Part shown: in pieces, positions 37,903 through 46,110 of the stretch
Position numbering within the stretch: position 1 is the stretch's first letter
How the letters are laid out: every line of letters begins with the position of its first letter
Origin: Comamonadaceae bacterium
GTDB lineage: Bacteria > Pseudomonadota > Gammaproteobacteria > Burkholderiales > Burkholderiaceae_C
DNA length: 64,000 nt
NCBI GenBank assembly: GCA_947450675.1
Contig: CANFWI010000009.1
Coordinates: forward strand, 20,553-84,552
Direction: 5' to 3'
Notes under the pieces: model-generated
The model's database searches: none
The model's input: the letters and a program-made list of their open reading frames with translations, nothing else
What the model was told of the DNA's origin: nothing
Position numbers and translations under genes: made by a program

Positions 37903-39120
37903 TCAACCGAGCTTAGGACGCGGGAAGATAGGCTTGGCTGATGCGAACTGGTTAGGCCAAACCACGTCAATGTCGGTGGCCGTTGCCTGCAACAGGGCTG
38001 CCCGTCCACCTTCATTCTGTCCGTTGACGAATTTGGTTTCGCCGTAAGGCATAAAGTGGTTAGACCAGCGACTGCTTTCCAGTGCGGCGATCGCTTTGTC
38101 TTTGTCTGCCGACTTGGCTCGCTCCAGCGCGTCGGCATAGACCATGACCGAGTTCCAGCCGCAATAGACTTCAAAGGTAAACAGATTGCCGGTGGCTTCG
38201 ACCTTCTTTTTCAACTCGATGGCTTTCGGGTCACGAGGATTGAACCAATGGTTGAAGTCCATCATGTACTGAGCCACCTGAGGTTGCTCTTTGACCAACT
38301 TATAGTTGAAGCCGCCGCCCAACACACTGAACATGCCAGCCAGCTCGACCTTTTGCTGGTGCAGCGTGCGGGCAAGCAGCACGTATTCGTTCTGGTAATT
38401 GCTCATGATCACCAGGTCGGGCTTGATGCCCTTGATGCGCAAAGCCACATTGGAAAAATCGCGCGTCGGATTGGCGTGCTTGATGACCTCGGCCACCTGC
38501 ACGTTGATCGACGGCAACTTACCTGCCAGCAGTTTGGCGGTGCCAGTTCCGAACTCAGACTCTTCATGCACCAGCACCGCGGTCTTGACCACGCTACCGG
38601 CGGCCTTGTTGACCTCACCCAAAGCAATGATGGCGTCATCAGCGCACTTGCCAAAGCCAGGCGCCAAACGGAACACATTTTTAAGGCCGCGGCTGACGAT
38701 CAGATCGGACACGCCGACGTCAATCAGGAAAGGCGTGTTGTATTTGGCTGCGGCCTGCGTGGCAGCCAGTGCAATGGCACTGGCAAAGCAGCCGATGTAT
38801 GCAGAAACGCCGGCCTGATGTAAACGCTCGACTTCGGCTACACCGATCTCGGGACGCGACTGGGAATCGCCCAAAGCGGCCTCCAGCTTGACGCCGCCCA
38901 TGGACTTGATACCACCTGCCGCATTGACCGCATCAATGGCCATCTGGCAGCCCAAACGACCTTGGCCGCCGCTGTAAGCCAAACCGCCGCTGACGGGATG
39001 AATCAATCCGATCTTGATTGAGTTGGACTGGGCCCAAAGCAGGCCTGGGGACCCCAGTGCGGCACTTGCGGCACCAGCCTGAAGGATCAATCGACGAGTT
39101 AGCTTGGCATCGGTAGTCAT
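37903..39120 (-). CDS. ABC transporter substrate-binding protein (LivK/Leu-Ile-Val family), probable Tat export
   Basis: Periplasmic type-I binding protein of 405 residues. ATG at 39120 gives a leader TRRLILQAGAASAALGSPGLLWA whose twin arginine suggests Tat export. The mature protein starts IKIGLIHPVSGGLAYSGGQGRLG and has AIDAVNAAGGI, the family pattern. The ligand cannot be read from sequence; such proteins bind amino acids, amides or aromatic acids. It is the first gene of the minus-strand operon, with the shared operator about 50 bases upstream. Confidence 0.88.
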   Translation of the reverse strand: MTTDAKLTRRLILQAGAASAALGSPGLLWAQSNSIKIGLIHPVSGGLAYSGGQGRLGCQMAIDAVNAAGGIKSMGGVKLEAALGDSQSRPEIGVAEVERLHQAGVSAYIGCFASAIALAATQAAAKYNTPFLIDVGVSDLIVSRGLKNVFRLAPGFGKCADDAIIALGEVNKAAGSVVKTAVLVHEESEFGTGTAKLLAGKLPSINVQVAEVIKHANPTRDFSNVALRIKGIKPDLVIMSNYQNEYVLLARTLHQQKVELAGMFSVLGGGFNYKLVKEQPQVAQYMMDFNHWFNPRDPKAIELKKKVEATGNLFTFEVYCGWNSVMVYADALERAKSADKDKAIAALESSRWSNHFMPYGETKFVNGQNEGGRAALLQATATDIDVVWPNQFASAKPIFPRPKLG

Positions 39121-39172
39121 GGGCAAATCCTCAAAAGAAGACAAACAAAAAGGTTAGGAATTTAGAATCGCT

Positions 39173-39198
39173 TAATTGTTCCATCATTAGAACAATTA
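39173..39198. promoter_or_regulatory. Operator TTGTTC-N8-GAACAA, copy 1
   Basis: TAATTGTTC (39173-39181) and GAACAATTA (39190-39198) are perfect 9-base inverted arms with an 8-base spacer. The site lies in the divergent gap between the binding-protein operon and the MmgE/PrpD gene. The same half-sites with the same spacing recur at 45120-45141. Confidence 0.7.
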
Positions 39199-39316
39199 CC
39201 CTAGACTATGTCGACAACTTTTGATGAAGTCAAGCATTAAAGCCGAGCTGCTAAAAAATTCAGCACTCAACCTGATGCCTAAAGCCGCCAACAGAAATCC
39301 CAAGAGAACCCACCCC

Positions 39317-40669
39317 ATGGACTACCTCGACACCTTCAGCAGCTTTGCCGCCAACACGCACTACCCCGCGCTGAGCAGCGACATTCAAGAACAAGTCGGC
39401 TGGATTCTGGCCGACACCGTCGGTGCCATGGTCGCCGGTTCGGCCGAGCCTGAGCTGCGATCACTGGCGGCCAAACAAGTCCCGGGCACCGCGGCACTGC
39501 TGGTCGGGCTAGGCCGCAGCGCTCCTGCCGAGGTCGCCGCACTCATCAATGGGACCGCCGGCACATTTTTGGAGATGGACGAGGGCAATCGATTTTCACG
39601 CGGCCACCCCGCCATCCACGTGATTCCGGCGGCACTGGCGCTGAGCCAGGAACGCGGCACATCGGCAGCTGACTTTTTGTCAGCCATCGTGGCCGGCTAC
39701 GAAGTCGGCTCTCGCCTTGGCGCCGCATCGGCCTTGCGCAGTGCTATGCACCCGCATGGCACGTGGGGCACGATTGCAGCCGCAGCCGCCTGCGCCCGGA
39801 TCGCCGGCATGGACGCCAAGGCCATGCGCGAAACCATCAACATCAGTGCGTCGATGAGTACCGCCACATCCAAGCAAACCATGTTGGAAGGCGGACTGGT
39901 GCGGAATGTCTACGCGGGCCTGAGCAATCGCAACGGCTTGCTGGCCCTGCAATTGGCCGAGAGTGGCTTCACCGGCGAACACGATGGACTGAGCTCACTG
40001 CTCGGCAAGATCATTTCGGACAAATTTGACACGGCTGGACTGATCGAAGGCTTGGGTCAAGACTGGCATTTGATGCGCAACTATTTCAAGCTGCATTCTT
40101 GCTGCCGCTACAACCACGGCACGCTGGACGCCATTGACCAACTGGCTGCACAAGGCACCCTGCCCGCGCCCTCCGAGATTGCCCGCATCGACGTGGCCAC
40201 CTACAACTTAGCGGCAGAGCTCAAGGACAAAGCCCCTCGCAACACACTGGCAGCCAAATTTTCAGTTCCGTTTGCGGTGGCAACGCGACTGGTCAACGGC
40301 AGCAGCGCGCTGTCAAGCTTCACCTGGGAGGCTGTTCGTGATCCAGCCGTGATGGCCTTGGCGCAAAAAGTGGAGGTCTCCGAAGACCCCAGCATGACGC
40401 AACGCCTGCCACTGGAACGGCCAGCCAAAGTGGTCATCACCTTGCTCAACGGCCAACAAGTCACCGGCGAAGCCGGCGTGAACCGCGGCGATGATGCAGC
40501 GCCCTACACCCGAGATGAACTGCGTCACAAGTTCATGGACCTGACGCAGCGTGTGTGGCCTGCCGCACATGCCCACGACGTGCTCGAAGCCACGCTGCAG
40601 TTGGCTGCGTTGAAAGGCTCGCTGCCAGAATGGACCGCCTTGTTGAGCCAAGCACCCAAGCTCGGTTAA
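39317..40669 (+). CDS. MmgE/PrpD family protein
   Basis: Cytoplasmic enzyme of 450 residues in the 2-methylcitrate dehydratase/iminodisuccinate epimerase/cis-aconitate decarboxylase superfamily. Visible family features are the helical N-domain with LADTVGAMVAGSAEPE, LEMDEGNRFSRGHPAIHVIPAALAL, the MHPHGTWGTIAAAAACARI segment, and the lid-like KLHSCCRYNHGTLDAIDQL. A frame start exists at 39221, but ATG at 39317 (MDYLDTFSSFA) gives the usual N-terminus. It is divergent from the transporter operon and shares the operator region. In this setting it could dehydrate, epimerise or decarboxylate a tricarboxylate-like intermediate; the substrate is unknown. Confidence 0.83.
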   Translation: MDYLDTFSSFAANTHYPALSSDIQEQVGWILADTVGAMVAGSAEPELRSLAAKQVPGTAALLVGLGRSAPAEVAALINGTAGTFLEMDEGNRFSRGHPAIHVIPAALALSQERGTSAADFLSAIVAGYEVGSRLGAASALRSAMHPHGTWGTIAAAAACARIAGMDAKAMRETINISASMSTATSKQTMLEGGLVRNVYAGLSNRNGLLALQLAESGFTGEHDGLSSLLGKIISDKFDTAGLIEGLGQDWHLMRNYFKLHSCCRYNHGTLDAIDQLAAQGTLPAPSEIARIDVATYNLAAELKDKAPRNTLAAKFSVPFAVATRLVNGSSALSSFTWEAVRDPAVMALAQKVEVSEDPSMTQRLPLERPAKVVITLLNGQQVTGEAGVNRGDDAAPYTRDELRHKFMDLTQRVWPAAHAHDVLEATLQLAALKGSLPEWTALLSQAPKLG

Positions 40670-40687
40670 CGCCATGCTGGCGACTCT

Positions 40688-41089
40688 TCAGCCCAAAGAA
40701 TTGTCGCCACTCATGTAAACAAACACCTCGACAAACAAACCGTCCTGCAGGCGAAAGAAGTTGCAGTTGTTCTTCAACAATGTCTGCCCATCGTGCGTGA
40801 TGTTTTCCACTTCAAAACGGCTGGCGATGCATTGCTTCGCCACGTCGACCACATGCTCGAAATGACCGTGCCAGACCTTGGCATAACGCGCGTTGAGTCG
40901 TTCGAACATGGCGCGTAATTCACTGTCCCGGCCGGTGTACAAGGTCGAATAAGTGGCAATGCTGAAACGCGCCTCAGGGGCAAAGCAAGCCAACACCGCC
41001 GGCAGATCGTGACGGTCAACCGCAGCGAAGTAACGCTCAGCCAGTTCAACCAGCGCTGGCGCGGCCAGTGGGGGATGTGACGCATTCAT
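40688..41089 (-). CDS. SnoaL/NTF2-like protein
   Basis: Protein of 133 residues with the SnoaL/nuclear-transport-factor-2 fold pattern: a helical start ALVELAERYFAAVDRHDLPAVLACFAPEARF, then a beta-sheet half ending FFRLQDGLFVEVFVYMSGDN. Members act as small isomerases, cyclases or dehydratases, or only bind ligands. It overlaps the racemase-like gene by four bases, so the two are translated together, and converges on the MmgE/PrpD gene 18 bases away. No catalytic residues can be assigned with confidence. Confidence 0.72.
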   Translation of the reverse strand: MNASHPPLAAPALVELAERYFAAVDRHDLPAVLACFAPEARFSIATYSTLYTGRDSELRAMFERLNARYAKVWHGHFEHVVDVAKQCIASRFEVENITHDGQTLLKNNCNFFRLQDGLFVEVFVYMSGDNSLG

Positions 41090-41853
41090 GGCTGCACATT
41101 TTTTTTAGCCGCGTCCATCATGGCGGTGAGCATGTCTAAGCGTGGATGCATCGGCCGTGGGTAGGCGGTTCTGCTGTGCGAATGTCCCAAGGCCAAGGCC
41201 GCTTCGGCCATCTTGTAACTCAGCGGCCCGGGATTGATCACGGGAACCGGCAAACGACCTTGGAGGTAACCGTGGGCTTGGTGCATCGTGGTCGACCCGA
41301 GGATGATGACGTCCGCACCATCGATCTCAATGGCTTTCATGGCCGCAGCTTCGAGCAAGGGAAAAACTTCTTCTTCCTTGCCCGACAGCAAGCCCTGGTT
41401 GTCGGGGCTGACTTCAATGGCCCTGACTGACGCGCATTTGTGATGCATCCCCAGCTCGTCCAATGCTTTTTTATACAGCGGCTTCCAGCGGCTGGCCATG
41501 GTCAGAATGGAGAATTTGTCACCCAGCATGAGCGCCGTCAACATGGACACCTTGCCCGGCCCAAACACGGGAATGTCGAGCACGGATCGCAGCGCGGCCA
41601 CGCCGGAGTCACTCATGGTGTCAATGCAGACGGCCGCAAAGCCTTCCTCTTGCGCCCTGCAGCCGGCCTCAAAAATAGAGGCATCGGCCAACACAAAATC
41701 ATGGTGACTGGAATAGTTCACCGGCCCGGCTTTGACCGAACGGTATTCAAACTGCAGGTCCGGGCCAAACTGCAGCCCTTGAAGTTGCTGCTGCCGCAGC
41801 GCCAAATTGTCTGCTGACATGGCAAAGGGAACGATGGTCAACACTTTTTTCAT
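41086..41853 (-). CDS. Asp/Glu/hydantoin racemase-superfamily protein lacking both usual cysteines
   Basis: Protein of 255 residues with the racemase-superfamily pattern: KVLTIVPF start, IDTMSDSGVAALRSVLDIPVFGPG in the first half and ADVIILGSTTMHQA in the second. In hydantoin racemase the corresponding positions are CFxDPG and LGCAGM; here they are Thr79 and Ser187, so the two-cysteine mechanism is not available. A Cys at 76 lies close to the first site. ATG at 41853 has GGAG upstream. Superfamily relatives include maleate isomerase and arylmalonate decarboxylase, so isomerisation or decarboxylation of a dicarboxylate is possible, by a different mechanism. Confidence 0.75.
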   Translation of the reverse strand: MKKVLTIVPFAMSADNLALRQQQLQGLQFGPDLQFEYRSVKAGPVNYSSHHDFVLADASIFEAGCRAQEEGFAAVCIDTMSDSGVAALRSVLDIPVFGPGKVSMLTALMLGDKFSILTMASRWKPLYKKALDELGMHHKCASVRAIEVSPDNQGLLSGKEEEVFPLLEAAAMKAIEIDGADVIILGSTTMHQAHGYLQGRLPVPVINPGPLSYKMAEAALALGHSHSRTAYPRPMHPRLDMLTAMMDAAKKNVQP

Positions 41854-41956
41854 CAAGAACTCCAAGTTAAAAGACGCTCCAGCGTGCTGAACGCAAGTGA
41901 AGACTATTCAAAAGCAGGCATGATGCAACGTCCGTGAACCTCAGAAAAGCAAAATC

Positions 41957-42523
41957 ATGCCCGTCATCTCCATCACCTTGTTACCCGGCTACAGCGCAGA
42001 GGCCGAAGCGCGGCTGGTGGGCCGTGTAGCGGTCGCGGCACGCTCGGTTATTGCCGCAGCCGCAGCGGGCACCACGGTGTTCGTGAACCACGCCCACACC
42101 TACCAACGCGATGGCCGGGTGTTCTCCAAGGGCGGGCCGGAATGTGCCGACGCCAGTGCGCTGGTGCGTCATTTTCTGGAGCTGATGCAAGCGCGCCATT
42201 TGACGGCAGCCAGCGCCCTGCTTTCGCCAGATTTTGTGATGCACTTTCCGGGTGATACCCGCATGCAGCAACTCGACGAATGGGTCGCTTGGGCCAAAGT
42301 CCGCTACAGCCGCATCGCCAAAGACTACGAACGCTTTGACGAGAGCTGGGCCGACGGCGTCACCGTGGTGTACTGCTCGGGCACCCTGAACGGCCTTTGG
42401 CTCGACGGCACGAGCTTTGAGAAAATCCGCTTCATCGACCGTTTTGAAATTGCCGATGGAAAAATCCAAAGACAAGACGTCTGGAATGACTTGGCGGAAG
42501 TCAAAGCCCAGACGCCCGTCTGA
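41957..42523 (+). CDS. Tautomerase-like domain fused to a SnoaL-like domain
   Basis: Protein of 188 residues. Residues 1-60 resemble the tautomerase superfamily: MPVISITLLPGYSAEAEARLVGRV keeps Pro2, the catalytic base after Met removal, and TTVFVNHAHTYQRDGRVFSKGG fits the second strand region. Residues about 68-185 form a SnoaL-like domain (LVRHFLELMQARHLTAASALLSPDFVMHFPG ... RFEIADGKIQRQDVWND). It is divergent from the racemase-like operon and convergent with the second PuuE-like gene five bases away. The fusion suggests two successive isomerisation or hydration steps on one compound (inference). Confidence 0.7.
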   Translation: MPVISITLLPGYSAEAEARLVGRVAVAARSVIAAAAAGTTVFVNHAHTYQRDGRVFSKGGPECADASALVRHFLELMQARHLTAASALLSPDFVMHFPGDTRMQQLDEWVAWAKVRYSRIAKDYERFDESWADGVTVVYCSGTLNGLWLDGTSFEKIRFIDRFEIADGKIQRQDVWNDLAEVKAQTPV

Positions 42524-42527
42524 AGGT

Positions 42528-43472
42528 TCAAGCCTGTGATGATTTCCAGGCATCCAGGATCTCGCTTCCAGTCGCCGCCCAGACACCTTTGTGACGCATG
42601 ATGTGCGCCAGTGCTTCTTCTAGCGCGCGCATGCGGTAAGGCTGACCGATCACCCAAGGGTGCAACGAAATGGCCATGACCCGCCCACCCGCCGTAGCCG
42701 ACTCTTTGTACAGCAGGTCGAACTGGTCGCAGAGTTGGTCCCTGAAATCATCTTCGGTGTGGTGGTTTTGAACCAAGATGGTGTGATCGTCCATGTCGAT
42801 CGGGTGCGGCATCGCGTGAATCGGCCCGCTGGCCGTGCGCATGGCGTAGGGCATGTCGTCATTGACCCAGTCGCAGACGTAATCCATGCCCGCAGCGCCC
42901 AACAAGTCCAAGGTACTGGCCGACTCTGACTTGGCCGGTGACAACCAGCCCCGCACCGCCTGGCCACTGGCCCGACGCAAGATCTCTAGCGTGGTGTCAA
43001 TCAGCTTTTTCTCATCGTCAAGCGCCAGACCCGCGTGGTGCAAATGATCCATGTCCAGGCCATTCGCCATGATCTCCCAGCCCCGCTGCGTGCACTCTTT
43101 GATGAGCGATGGGTAGCGCACCGCGACCGCAGCGTTGACCGCCACAGTCGGGCGAATACCGTGTTTTTCAAGCGCCTTCATGATGCGGAAAATACCCACC
43201 CGGTTGCCATAGTCGCGCAAGGTGTAGTGACGCAAATCCGGGTAAGCGGTCTGCATGGCACCAGGCGGTTTGAAGGGCACGCCCGCCATGTTCAGCGGAA
43301 ACCACTCCAGTGCCGGCACCACCCACAATGCAACTCGGGCGTTGTTTGGCCAGACCACGGGTTTGCGCTCAGGCAACATCGACCAGTCGTAATGGTCATG
43401 GTCCATGCCGTAGCGGCGCAGCGGATAGTCCAGATAATTCTCAGGTACCGCTTTTGGATTGGTCGTGCTCAT
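42528..43472 (-). CDS. PuuE-like polysaccharide deacetylase-family hydrolase (copy 2)
   Basis: Protein of 314 residues in the NodB-fold group that includes allantoinase PuuE and cyclic-imide hydrolases. The family pattern is RVALWVVPALEWFPLN, YTLRDYGNRVGIFRIMKALEKHGIRPTVAVN, GWEIMANGLDMDHLHH, SPAKSESASTLDLL and SLHPWVIGQPYRMRALEEAL. It overlaps copy 1 by four bases and resembles it along the whole length, but the mid region differs (MANGLDM against YSHGTYN), so the two may take different substrates or form a heteromer. Opening of a cyclic imide, ureide or lactam is inferred. Confidence 0.75.
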   Translation of the reverse strand: MSTTNPKAVPENYLDYPLRRYGMDHDHYDWSMLPERKPVVWPNNARVALWVVPALEWFPLNMAGVPFKPPGAMQTAYPDLRHYTLRDYGNRVGIFRIMKALEKHGIRPTVAVNAAVAVRYPSLIKECTQRGWEIMANGLDMDHLHHAGLALDDEKKLIDTTLEILRRASGQAVRGWLSPAKSESASTLDLLGAAGMDYVCDWVNDDMPYAMRTASGPIHAMPHPIDMDDHTILVQNHHTEDDFRDQLCDQFDLLYKESATAGGRVMAISLHPWVIGQPYRMRALEEALAHIMRHKGVWAATGSEILDAWKSSQA

Positions 43473-44386
43473 GGGGCTTCTCCCACGGGCTGCGAAGCGG
43501 CCGTAAAAGCATCAAAGTAATGGTCATTGAAATGCTGGGCGATCTCCCGCCCGGTGGCCAACCAGACCTTGTCGTGACTGGTGATGTAGGACAGCGCTTC
43601 TTCAAACGCCGCCATGCGGTAAGGTTGTCCCACCAGATAAGGGTGCAGCGGAATGCACATGACGGTGCCCGACGCTTCGCCTTCTTCATACAGGCGGTCA
43701 AACTGGCGTTTCAAAATATCGGCATAACGGCGTGGCTGCACCAAGTTGACGTTGTAGACGATGGTGTCGTTCATTTCCAGCGAATACGGCACGCTGGTCA
43801 AGCGGCCCTTTTTGACCTTGACCGGGCCCGGCTGGTCGTCATGAAACAGGTCGCAAATGTAGGTCAAACCCATCTCGGCCACCAAGTCCAGCGTGTTGGG
43901 TGTGTAGGTCAGCGCGGGGGCCAACCAGCCATCTAATTTTTGGCCGGTGTGGTTGCGAATGGTGTCGATGGAGTCTTGAATCACCGCTCGTTCTTCGGCC
44001 TCGCTCATGCCCATCAGGTAACGCGTGTTGTAGGTGCCGTGTGAATAAAACTCCCAGCCGTTGTCGGCGCAGGCTTTGATGACTTCAGGATGGTGCTCGC
44101 ACATAGCCACGTTCAAGGACACACTGCCTCGCACATTGCAGCGCTTCATGGCGTCCAACATGCGCCAGAAACCGGCGCGGTTGCCGTAGTCGCGGTAGGA
44201 ATAATTCAGCACGTCGGGCGATGGTCTGGCCCACGGAGCACGGGACGGATTGCGCGGCGGATTGAGCTCGTAAAACTCCACATTCGGTGCAACCCAAAAG
44301 GCCACCCGAGCGCCACCCGGCCAACGTATCGCAGGCCGCTCGGCGTTGTACGGCAGGTAGTCGTAAAGTGCCGGATCCCGCTTCAC
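43469..44386 (-). CDS. PuuE-like polysaccharide deacetylase-family hydrolase (copy 1)
   Basis: Protein of 305 residues and paralogue of the next gene. RVAFWVAPNVEFYELNPP, YSYRDYGNRAGFWRMLDAM, GWEFYSHGTYNTRYLMGMSE, APALTYTPNTLDLVAEMG and IPLHPYLVGQPYRMAAFEEAL are the recognisable blocks. No signal peptide is present, so it acts in the cytoplasm, against a true polysaccharide deacetylase role. It overlaps the cysteine hydrolase gene upstream and copy 2 downstream by four bases each, so all three are co-translated. Confidence 0.77.
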   Translation of the reverse strand: MKRDPALYDYLPYNAERPAIRWPGGARVAFWVAPNVEFYELNPPRNPSRAPWARPSPDVLNYSYRDYGNRAGFWRMLDAMKRCNVRGSVSLNVAMCEHHPEVIKACADNGWEFYSHGTYNTRYLMGMSEAEERAVIQDSIDTIRNHTGQKLDGWLAPALTYTPNTLDLVAEMGLTYICDLFHDDQPGPVKVKKGRLTSVPYSLEMNDTIVYNVNLVQPRRYADILKRQFDRLYEEGEASGTVMCIPLHPYLVGQPYRMAAFEEALSYITSHDKVWLATGREIAQHFNDHYFDAFTAASQPVGEAP

Positions 44387-45069
44387 TGACGTTTCCCCGC
44401 AGCCGAAGGCACGCGCCGCAACTGCTCAAGGGTTTCCTCTACCGACAAGACGTCGGCATACTTCAGCGCCATGTCGTACAAATTGGCGAAGTGCGGTGAT
44501 TCATGCTTGTCAGCCACGCACTCTTCCGGGACGATGGTTCGAAAACTCCGTGAAATGCTGTCGACCACGGTGGCACGCACACAGCCCGATGTCGAGCCAC
44601 CGGTCACCACGAGGGTGTCGACGCCGTGAAAGTTGAAAACCGAACCCAGGTTGGTTTCAAAAAAGACCGAGGCCATACGCTTGTTGACGATGATGTCGCG
44701 CTTGTGGTCAATCACCAAGCGGTCGTCAAATTCAGCGCGACGGCTGCCGACCTTGATATTTTGCAGTGAATCGGGCGTGTCGGTGCGGGTACCCCAGACG
44801 CCGCAGTCTTCGCCTGAGTCCATATAAGCCACATAAGTCCAAACCACCGGAAAACCTTTGGACCGAAACTCTTCGGCCAGCGTGTTCACGTATTCCAGCT
44901 GACGCGGATCGGTCTCGTAGGCCGTCGCGAACTCACCCAGGTTGGTATAAGCTTTTTGTAGATCGATGTTGACCAAGGCCGGTATCTTGCCAAAACCAAA
45001 ACGCTTGCGGGTGGGATTGGCCTTGAAGTCTGAATAGAGTTGTCGGGCGGTCTTGCTGGAGGCTTCCAT
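44383..45069 (-). CDS. Isochorismatase-family cysteine hydrolase (amidase)
   Basis: Cysteine amidohydrolase of 228 residues with the complete triad: Asp36 (VNIDLQKAY), Lys130 (IVNKRMASVFF) and Cys163 (TGGSTSGCVRATVVD). The long N-terminal segment and length resemble N-carbamoylsarcosine amidase and maleamate amidase rather than nicotinamidase. ATG at 45069 was chosen because the longer frame begins inside the promoter/operator. It is first in an operon with two PuuE-like hydrolases; ring opening by those enzymes would yield an amide or carbamoyl acid for this one to hydrolyse (inference). Confidence 0.85.
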   Translation of the reverse strand: MEASSKTARQLYSDFKANPTRKRFGFGKIPALVNIDLQKAYTNLGEFATAYETDPRQLEYVNTLAEEFRSKGFPVVWTYVAYMDSGEDCGVWGTRTDTPDSLQNIKVGSRRAEFDDRLVIDHKRDIIVNKRMASVFFETNLGSVFNFHGVDTLVVTGGSTSGCVRATVVDSISRSFRTIVPEECVADKHESPHFANLYDMALKYADVLSVEETLEQLRRVPSAAGKRQ

Positions 45070-45102
45070 GGAGGGATGACTTTCAATGAAATAAGTGCTG
45101 TG

Positions 45103-45141
45103 ACTATTGCACGTCAGACTTTGTTCTGTCAATAGAACAAA
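45103..45141 (-). promoter_or_regulatory. Promoter with operator TTGTTC-N8-GAACAA, copy 2
   Basis: TTTGTTC (45120-45126) and GAACAAA (45135-45141) flank an 8-base spacer, the same half-sites and spacing as at 39173-39198. On the minus strand the spacer holds a perfect -35 box TTGACA (45132-45127), followed after 18 bases by AATAGT (45108-45103). A protein bound here would cover the -35 box of the cysteine hydrolase operon. Confidence 0.72.
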
Positions 45142-45186
45142 TGCACGATGTCTCGAGAATTTAGCGTTGAATGATCGCGCTAGCCC

Positions 45187-46092
45187 TCAGAGGCGAGCGT
45201 TCAGTATCAACAACACTTCTGCATTGAAAGTCTCGGCTTGCTCGAACTGGATCCAATGCCCCGACGCCTGAATTTCGCGCAAGCCCTTGAATCGGGGAGC
45301 GGCGGGCAATGCGGCTTCATACAAGCCCACTTGCCCCAGGTAAAACGGGTCTTGGTCGCCATACAGCACATGCAACGGGCTCTGAATGTCGGGCAGTGCG
45401 CGGGCAAGGATGTCGGTGCGCGACAACCGGCGCCCGGGCATACGGTCCCGCACGGCGTTGGCCGCCTGAAGTTGGCAAGCCAACGGCGTGATGGCCGCAG
45501 AGTCGTGCAGCATCAGGGCTTGCAAGTTGTGGTGATGCGCAGCCATTTGCTGCTCGGTGCTGGGCAGATGGCGCCAGCCTTTGAGCTTGAACGGCACCAA
45601 CGGCTCAATGCCAAAACCGGGCGCGCCGACCAGTATTAGCCGCAGCACCCGGGCCGGAAATCGGTGCGCCAGCAAACCAGCCGTCATGCCGCCAAAAGAA
45701 AAACCCATCAGGTCGCAGGGCGTGTCGCCCAGCAGATGCTTGAGCCCGGCTTCCAACGGCTCGGGCATCACATCGACATCCCCGCCGCCGGGCGGCAAAG
45801 CCGAGTCACCAAAGCCCGGCAGATCCGGCACAAACACACGGCGACCGGAGGCGGCCAGCGGCAGCACATTGCGCAACCAATGCGTCCAACTGCCGCTGCC
45901 GCCATGGAATAACACCAACGGTGGCAAGGCCGGATCAGCACCCTGCTCGCCCCAAACATGCCAGACAAGTTGCCCACTGCCGCAAGGCGTGAGCACGCGG
46001 CGCGCAGCCTTCAAGACGTGGGCGTACTCAACGTTCTGGGAAAGCGGGGGCAGTTGAAAGGCTTCGGGTGAAATATCGGTTACGGATGTCAT
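45187..46092 (-). CDS. Alpha/beta hydrolase
   Basis: Serine hydrolase of 301 residues. LVLFHGGSGSWTHWLRNVLPL carries the oxyanion loop (HGGSGS), LMGFSFGGMTAGLLAHRF the nucleophile Ser, YGDQDPFY the acid and SGHWIQFEQAE the His. The layout is that of meta-cleavage product or enol-lactone hydrolases acting on aromatic breakdown products, and HGGSGSW is common in that group. It is downstream of arfB and pcaCD on the same strand but separated from pcaCD by a repeat. The substrate is unknown. Confidence 0.8.
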   Translation of the reverse strand: MTSVTDISPEAFQLPPLSQNVEYAHVLKAARRVLTPCGSGQLVWHVWGEQGADPALPPLVLFHGGSGSWTHWLRNVLPLAASGRRVFVPDLPGFGDSALPPGGGDVDVMPEPLEAGLKHLLGDTPCDLMGFSFGGMTAGLLAHRFPARVLRLILVGAPGFGIEPLVPFKLKGWRHLPSTEQQMAAHHHNLQALMLHDSAAITPLACQLQAANAVRDRMPGRRLSRTDILARALPDIQSPLHVLYGDQDPFYLGQVGLYEAALPAAPRFKGLREIQASGHWIQFEQAETFNAEVLLILNARL

Positions 46093-46110
46093 GCCGCGTT
46101 TATACCCGCC

